Source: VRUE01 sp963824705
GTDB taxonomy: Bacteria; Actinomycetota; Thermoleophilia; Solirubrobacterales; 70-9
Assembly: GCA_963824705.1 (NCBI GenBank)
Contig: CAWGQE010000003.1
Location: 868,001 to 932,000, forward strand
Direction of reading: 5' to 3'
Length of the DNA stretch: 64,000 nt
Under the pieces are notes generated by a model. It had not been told where the DNA came from. It made no database searches and worked only from the letters and a program-made list of their open reading frames with translations. Numbering within the stretch: position 1 is the stretch's first letter; each line of letters begins with the position of its first letter. A program made the translations under genes and the position numbers. Shown in pieces: positions 60,821-64,000 of this stretch.

Positions 60821-61852
60821 TCAGCGCAGCAGCTGGAGTATCTGTTGGAGTTCCTGATTCTGATTTGCCTGTTCGAGCACCGATTGGCCTTCCGTGTTCG
60901 AGCTCGGCACCATGCACATCGCGTAGGAGCGGAAGCTCACCGCTTGGTCGGGTCGACTGGTGATCATCACGGCCCAGCCGCTTGCGTTCCATCCATCGCG
61001 GGGTGCGGAATACGTTTCTTCTTCGCCGGGTTCGACCAAGCTTGGCCGACTGGCCCAGAGGGTGTAGGTCGTGTCCGGTGAGATGGGACCGAGCAGTTCG
61101 AAACCGCCACCGCTGACCTGCTCGTCTTTCTTGCAGGCGGCGTAGGAGGTTCCCGCGGCCTTGGCGGCGGTCACTTCTGGCCCGTAGCGAGTGACCGTCC
61201 TGGATATCCCGGACTGCCCAGGTTCCCCCTGTGGTCCCGGTTCTCCCGGTTCACCCTGCGGACCCGGCGCACCGGGTTCGCCTTGCGGCCCTTCAGCCCC
61301 GGGCTCGCCTTGAGGACCCGGTTCGCCCTGTGGCCCTTCGGCCCCCGGCTCGCCTTGTGGCCCGGGTTCTCCCTGCGGTCCCATTTCTCCCGGTTGGCCC
61401 TGCAGGCCGGTCTCGCCCTGCGGACCGGTCTCGCCCTGCACTCCTTGCGGACCCTGTTCTCCGGGCTCGCCCGGAGAGCCTTGCTGACCTGCTTCTCCCG
61501 GCTCCCCCTGTGGCCCTTGGGGACCAGTGGGGCCCGTTTCGCCGGGCGCACCCTGTTCTCCCTGCGGGCCAACAGATCCACGCAGGCCCCGCGGTCCCTC
61601 TTTGCCTTCGAGCCCTGGAGAGCCCGTTGCGCTCCGGGATACACGGGGTATCTCCCCAATCTTGAAGTCGCTGGCCAAGAGTGAGCCACTTCTCACCTTT
61701 GCCGCGGTTACCGCGCCGTCTTTCAGCTGCGCGTTACCGACGCTGCGCGCCGGCAGGTTGCTCGCCGCCCAGGCTCCGCCGCTGAGCGCAAGGAAGAGGG
61801 CAAGGGTGGCGATCACGTTCGCGTAGGTCAGCTTTGGGCGCAGCCGCTTCAT
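60821..61852 (-). CDS. Secreted collagen-like protein
   Basis: A 343-residue exported protein. The signal peptide is ANVIATLALFLALSGGAWAAS after a basic start. Residues about 75-215 are Gly-X-Y repeats (GPQGEPGEAGQQGSPGEPGEQG and similar), able to form a triple helix. A C-terminal globular part has three cysteines (YAACKKDEQVSGGGFELLGP, AMCMVPSS). Collagen-like exports with this N-terminus are common in Thermoleophilia; they may be surface fibres or adhesins. Confidence 0.9.
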   Translation of the reverse strand: MKRLRPKLTYANVIATLALFLALSGGAWAASNLPARSVGNAQLKDGAVTAAKVRSGSLLASDFKIGEIPRVSRSATGSPGLEGKEGPRGLRGSVGPQGEQGAPGETGPTGPQGPQGEPGEAGQQGSPGEPGEQGPQGVQGETGPQGETGLQGQPGEMGPQGEPGPQGEPGAEGPQGEPGPQGEPGAEGPQGEPGAPGPQGEPGEPGPQGEPGQSGISRTVTRYGPEVTAAKAAGTSYAACKKDEQVSGGGFELLGPISPDTTYTLWASRPSLVEPGEEETYSAPRDGWNASGWAVMITSRPDQAVSFRSYAMCMVPSSNTEGQSVLEQANQNQELQQILQLLR

Positions 61853-61996
61853 CGTTGCTCCTCAGTTTGGGACGGCCAGATTCGCCCTCTGTCGGCACCC
61901 CGGCTGCGCGACAGGAATTCGGGGCGCGCGGTTGCGGCCGCCTCAGCCGTTCTGCTCGGTCAGGCGTTAGAGGGTGCGACGGCAGCTGCTCTGGGC

Positions 61997-62404
61997 TCAG
62001 GCCGATGGATCGACGAGCTTCAACTGCGCCGGCTTGAAGTCACGCTGGTTGAGCGTGGCGAGTGTCAGATCGTGGGTGAGGGCGCTGGCGGCAATCAGGC
62101 TGTCTTTGACCGACATCGGCCGTCCGCGACGGCGTAGGTCGGCGAGGAGCTGCGCCCAGCGCACCCCGACGGTCGAGTCCCAGGGAAGGCACTGGATTCG
62201 ACTGACTCCCTCCTCGAACCACTGCTCCAGCTTGCTTCGCCGCGCGCCGCGTGCGAGCAGCAGGATGCCGAAGCGCACCTCACCGAGAATGACTGGATCT
62301 ACGACGATCGAACGCTCGTTTCTCTTCAGCCATTCGACCACGCGCGGGTCAGGTTCGGGCTTGGTCGCCTCCGAGAGGACGTTGGCGTCGACGAGGTGCT
62401 TCAA
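61997..62404 (-). CDS. vapC: PIN-domain toxin VapC
   Basis: A 135-residue PIN ribonuclease. The acidic metal-binding residues are seen in HLVDANVLSEATKPEPD (D6), GEVRFGI (Glu), and DSLIAASALTHDLTLATLNQRDF. It would cut RNA (often tRNA) when not held by VapB. Its ATG overlaps the antitoxin stop by 4 bases, so the two are a coupled toxin-antitoxin pair. Confidence 0.92.
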   Translation of the reverse strand: MKHLVDANVLSEATKPEPDPRVVEWLKRNERSIVVDPVILGEVRFGILLLARGARRSKLEQWFEEGVSRIQCLPWDSTVGVRWAQLLADLRRRGRPMSVKDSLIAASALTHDLTLATLNQRDFKPAQLKLVDPSA

Positions 62405-62631
62405 AGCGTGTCGGTCGACTCGGACTCGATCGCGACGAAGTAGCCCTTTTCAGGGCAAGCGAGGAGCCAGTCCACCAAGCCTTCGTTGGGCGATGGCGCT
62501 ACCCGGTGCAGCCGGTACTCATCCGCGTCGAGGCGCTCGACTTCGAATTCTTGCCCGGGCGCGATGCCATCCTGCTCGCGAAGCTCGGCCGGAAGCACGA
62601 TCTGTCCCTTGGTGGATACGGTCGTTCTCAT
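62401..62631 (-). CDS. vapB: AbrB-type antitoxin VapB
   Basis: A 76-residue antitoxin. Residues 1-45 form an AbrB-like swapped-hairpin DNA-binding fold (RTTVSTKGQIVLPAELREQDGIAPGQEFEVERLDADEYRLH). The acidic C-terminus (FVAIESESTDTL) binds VapC. A perfect palindrome starts 5 bases before its ATG and is the likely self-repression site. Confidence 0.92.
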   Translation of the reverse strand: MRTTVSTKGQIVLPAELREQDGIAPGQEFEVERLDADEYRLHRVAPSPNEGLVDWLLACPEKGYFVAIESESTDTL

Positions 62632-62635
62632 AAAG

Positions 62636-62652
62636 GTAAGATAGCATCTTAC
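62636..62652. promoter_or_regulatory. VapB operator palindrome
   Basis: GTAAGAT-AGC-ATCTTAC, perfect 7-bp arms with a 3-base centre. It lies between vapB (5 bases from its ATG) and the divergent nitronate monooxygenase GTG (4 bases away), so a bound VapBC complex could influence both. Confidence 0.75.
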
Positions 62653-62655
62653 ATC

Positions 62656-63615
62656 GTGTCACTGCTCGAGCGCATCGGGGTGGAAGCGCCGGTTGTCCAG
62701 GCAGGGATGGGCGGCGGGCTGAGTCGCCATGAGCTTGCGGCGGCGGTGTCCGAGGCCGGTGGGCTTGGGACGATCGCTGTCGCCGGCGCAGGGGCGATCG
62801 GCAGTGAGCTTGTGGCGGCGCGGGTGCTGACTGACCGGCCGATCGCCGTGAACCTCTTGCTGCCCTTTGCCCGGCGCGACTGGTTCGCGGCAGCGGCCGC
62901 GGCGGACGTGGTCGTCACCTTCTGGGGCACGCCGCGGAGGCGTGTCCCCGGCGTCTGGATGCACCAGTGCGGCTCCGTCGCCGAGGCCCGCTCGGCCCAT
63001 GCGGCGGGCGCCGACGCGGTGATCGTCCAAGGCGTGGAGGCGGGCGGTCACGTGCGCGGGGCGATGCCCGCGCTGGAGCTGCTCGACCGGGTCAAGGGAG
63101 CGCTGCCGGCCGACTACCCGCTGCTGCTCGCCGGCGGAATTGCCGAGCAGAGCGACGTGCGCGAGGCGCTTGCGGCGGGAGCGAGCGCCGCTGTGGCCGG
63201 CACCCGCTTCCTGCTTTCGGAGGAGAGTCGCGCGCACCCCGGATACCGCCAGCGGTTGATCGAGGCGGAGGACACCATCCTCACCGAGCTGTTCGGCGCC
63301 GGTTGGCCTGCGCCCCATCGCGTCGTCGCCAACGCGGCGACGCAGCGGTGGCTGCGCGGCGACCGCCGCGGCCCGCGGCTCAACAGACTGATCAATCGTC
63401 TGCTCGCCCCCGGCGCGCGCTACATGCCGCCGGCTCTCCAGGACCGGATGATTCGCGCCCAGCGCCCGGGCAGCCGGCTGCTCTCGCCGGCCGGTCCGAC
63501 CGATGACGGTCCCGAGACGCTGCTCGACGCGGGGGCGCTCTACGCGGGCCAGACGGTGGCCCGCATCGCCGATGTCAGGCCCGCGGCAGATCTGGTCCGC
63601 GCCCTTACGCCGTGA
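62656..63615 (+). CDS. Nitronate monooxygenase / 2-nitropropane dioxygenase family
   Basis: A 319-residue FMN-dependent TIM-barrel enzyme: APVVQAGMGGGLSRHELAAAVSEAGGLGTIA, DAVIVQGVEAGGHVRG (EAGGH binds flavin) and LLLAGGIAEQSDVREALAAGASAAVAGTRFLLSEES. It oxidises alkyl nitronates or works as a quinone/fatty-acid-related reductase. GTG at 62656 is only 4 bases from the VapB palindrome. Confidence 0.88.
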   Translation: MSLLERIGVEAPVVQAGMGGGLSRHELAAAVSEAGGLGTIAVAGAGAIGSELVAARVLTDRPIAVNLLLPFARRDWFAAAAAADVVVTFWGTPRRRVPGVWMHQCGSVAEARSAHAAGADAVIVQGVEAGGHVRGAMPALELLDRVKGALPADYPLLLAGGIAEQSDVREALAAGASAAVAGTRFLLSEESRAHPGYRQRLIEAEDTILTELFGAGWPAPHRVVANAATQRWLRGDRRGPRLNRLINRLLAPGARYMPPALQDRMIRAQRPGSRLLSPAGPTDDGPETLLDAGALYAGQTVARIADVRPAADLVRALTP

Positions 63616-63684
63616 GCGGCGTGTCCCCTGGCAAAAGGGTAGGCAAGGCCCAGGAAACCGCATGGATTCGGCGAACCCGGTCTC

Positions 63685-64000
63685 ATGCTTCCCCTGGCCC
63701 TCGCCTTTCGAGGACTCGCACGGGCCGTCGCTGGGGTTTGGCACGACCCCGAGACCAAGGCGCTGCCTTTCGTCGCAGCCGCCCTGGTGCTGACGGGGAC
63801 GATCTTTTACTGGCGCTTTGAGGACTGGACCATCATCCAGGCCCTCTACTTCTCTGTCGTAACCCTGACCACGGTCGGCTACGGAGACCTTCACCCGACC
63901 AGCGCCGGCACCGAGATCTTCACGATCTTCTACATCCTCACCGGGATCGGCGTGTTCGTCGCCTTGCTCGCTTCGATCGCACAGCAGTACATCGCGCAGA
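63685..64000 (+). CDS. Two-helix potassium channel, partial
   Basis: The first 105 residues of an ion channel running off the window. Segment one (PFVAAALVLTGTIFYW), the pore and filter TLTTVGYGDLHPTSAGT, and segment two (IFTIFYILTGIGVFVALLASIAQQY) are visible. The TVGYGD filter marks K+ selectivity. It probably has a further cytoplasmic domain beyond the edge. The nitronate monooxygenase ends 70 bases upstream. Confidence 0.85.
   Translation, partial: MLPLALAFRGLARAVAGVWHDPETKALPFVAAALVLTGTIFYWRFEDWTIIQALYFSVVTLTTVGYGDLHPTSAGTEIFTIFYILTGIGVFVALLASIAQQYIAQ

Noticed and set aside
61171..61689. Second collagen-like frame on the same strand and frames on the plus strand
   Set aside because: Repetitive Gly-X-Y DNA gives long open frames in several phases; only the frame with signal peptide is real.

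Overview
This 64 kb window is GC-rich (roughly two thirds G+C by eye) and compactly coded on both strands, with the codon bias of a high-GC actinobacterium. The secreted collagen-like protein at 60821-61852 has an N-terminus (MKRLRPKLTYANV...) of a type I associate with Thermoleophilia (Solirubrobacterales/Gaiellales). The two COG4705 membrane proteins, the PduO-type cobalamin adenosyltransferase and the DtxR-type iron box also fit an aerobic soil actinobacterium. The lineage is inferred from general knowledge, not from a search.

Layout. 0-10 kb: a thiolase, a 1-Cys peroxiredoxin, a Nudix hydrolase and an acyltransferase, then a minus-strand run (SDR, GMC oxidoreductase, OsmC, PduO, DUF1015). 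9.7-20.9 kb: tRNA-Pro, tRNA-Arg and tRNA-His with short housekeeping genes (GrpB, MsrA, a GT-C-like membrane protein, a hydrolase, GNAT). This part also has a winged-helix regulator facing a 19-residue peptide gene that ends in a 16-bp hairpin. 21-25 kb: DUF892 and two helical proteins, an FMN reductase/MFS pair and a broken TetR gene behind a perfect 28-bp palindrome. 25-33 kb: a tract with many single-base frame breaks covering a phosphodiester glycosidase, an RseB-like secreted protein, an ABC transporter and a two-component system. The proteins read well once frames are joined, so sequence error is at least as likely as gene decay.

33-43 kb: DedA, a COG4705 membrane protein with an extra soluble domain, an iron(III) ABC transporter under a DtxR/IdeR box, an OmpR-type two-component pair and a second COG4705 protein. 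DedA, both COG4705 genes and the response regulator share an upstream motif TCATCTGNNGTT, so they look like one regulon. Between COG4705 and the iron transporter lies a roughly 350-bp non-coding element full of nested inverted repeats. Part of it recurs inverted at 54.4 kb.

43-64 kb: acyl-CoA dehydrogenase, an acylphosphatase fused to a LigD-type 3'-phosphoesterase domain, PadR, TatA/TatC next to a ferritin-like exported protein, a frame-broken metallophosphatase, AKR, DegV, a SET-domain protein, an NhaA-DsbA fusion, DUF2867, DCC and DUF1275 proteins, a cysteine-less DksA-like protein, Lon, HxlR and a hemerythrin-like protein. The window ends with a nucleotidyltransferase, the collagen-like protein, a VapBC module with a perfect palindromic operator, a nitronate monooxygenase and the start of a K+ channel cut by the window edge.
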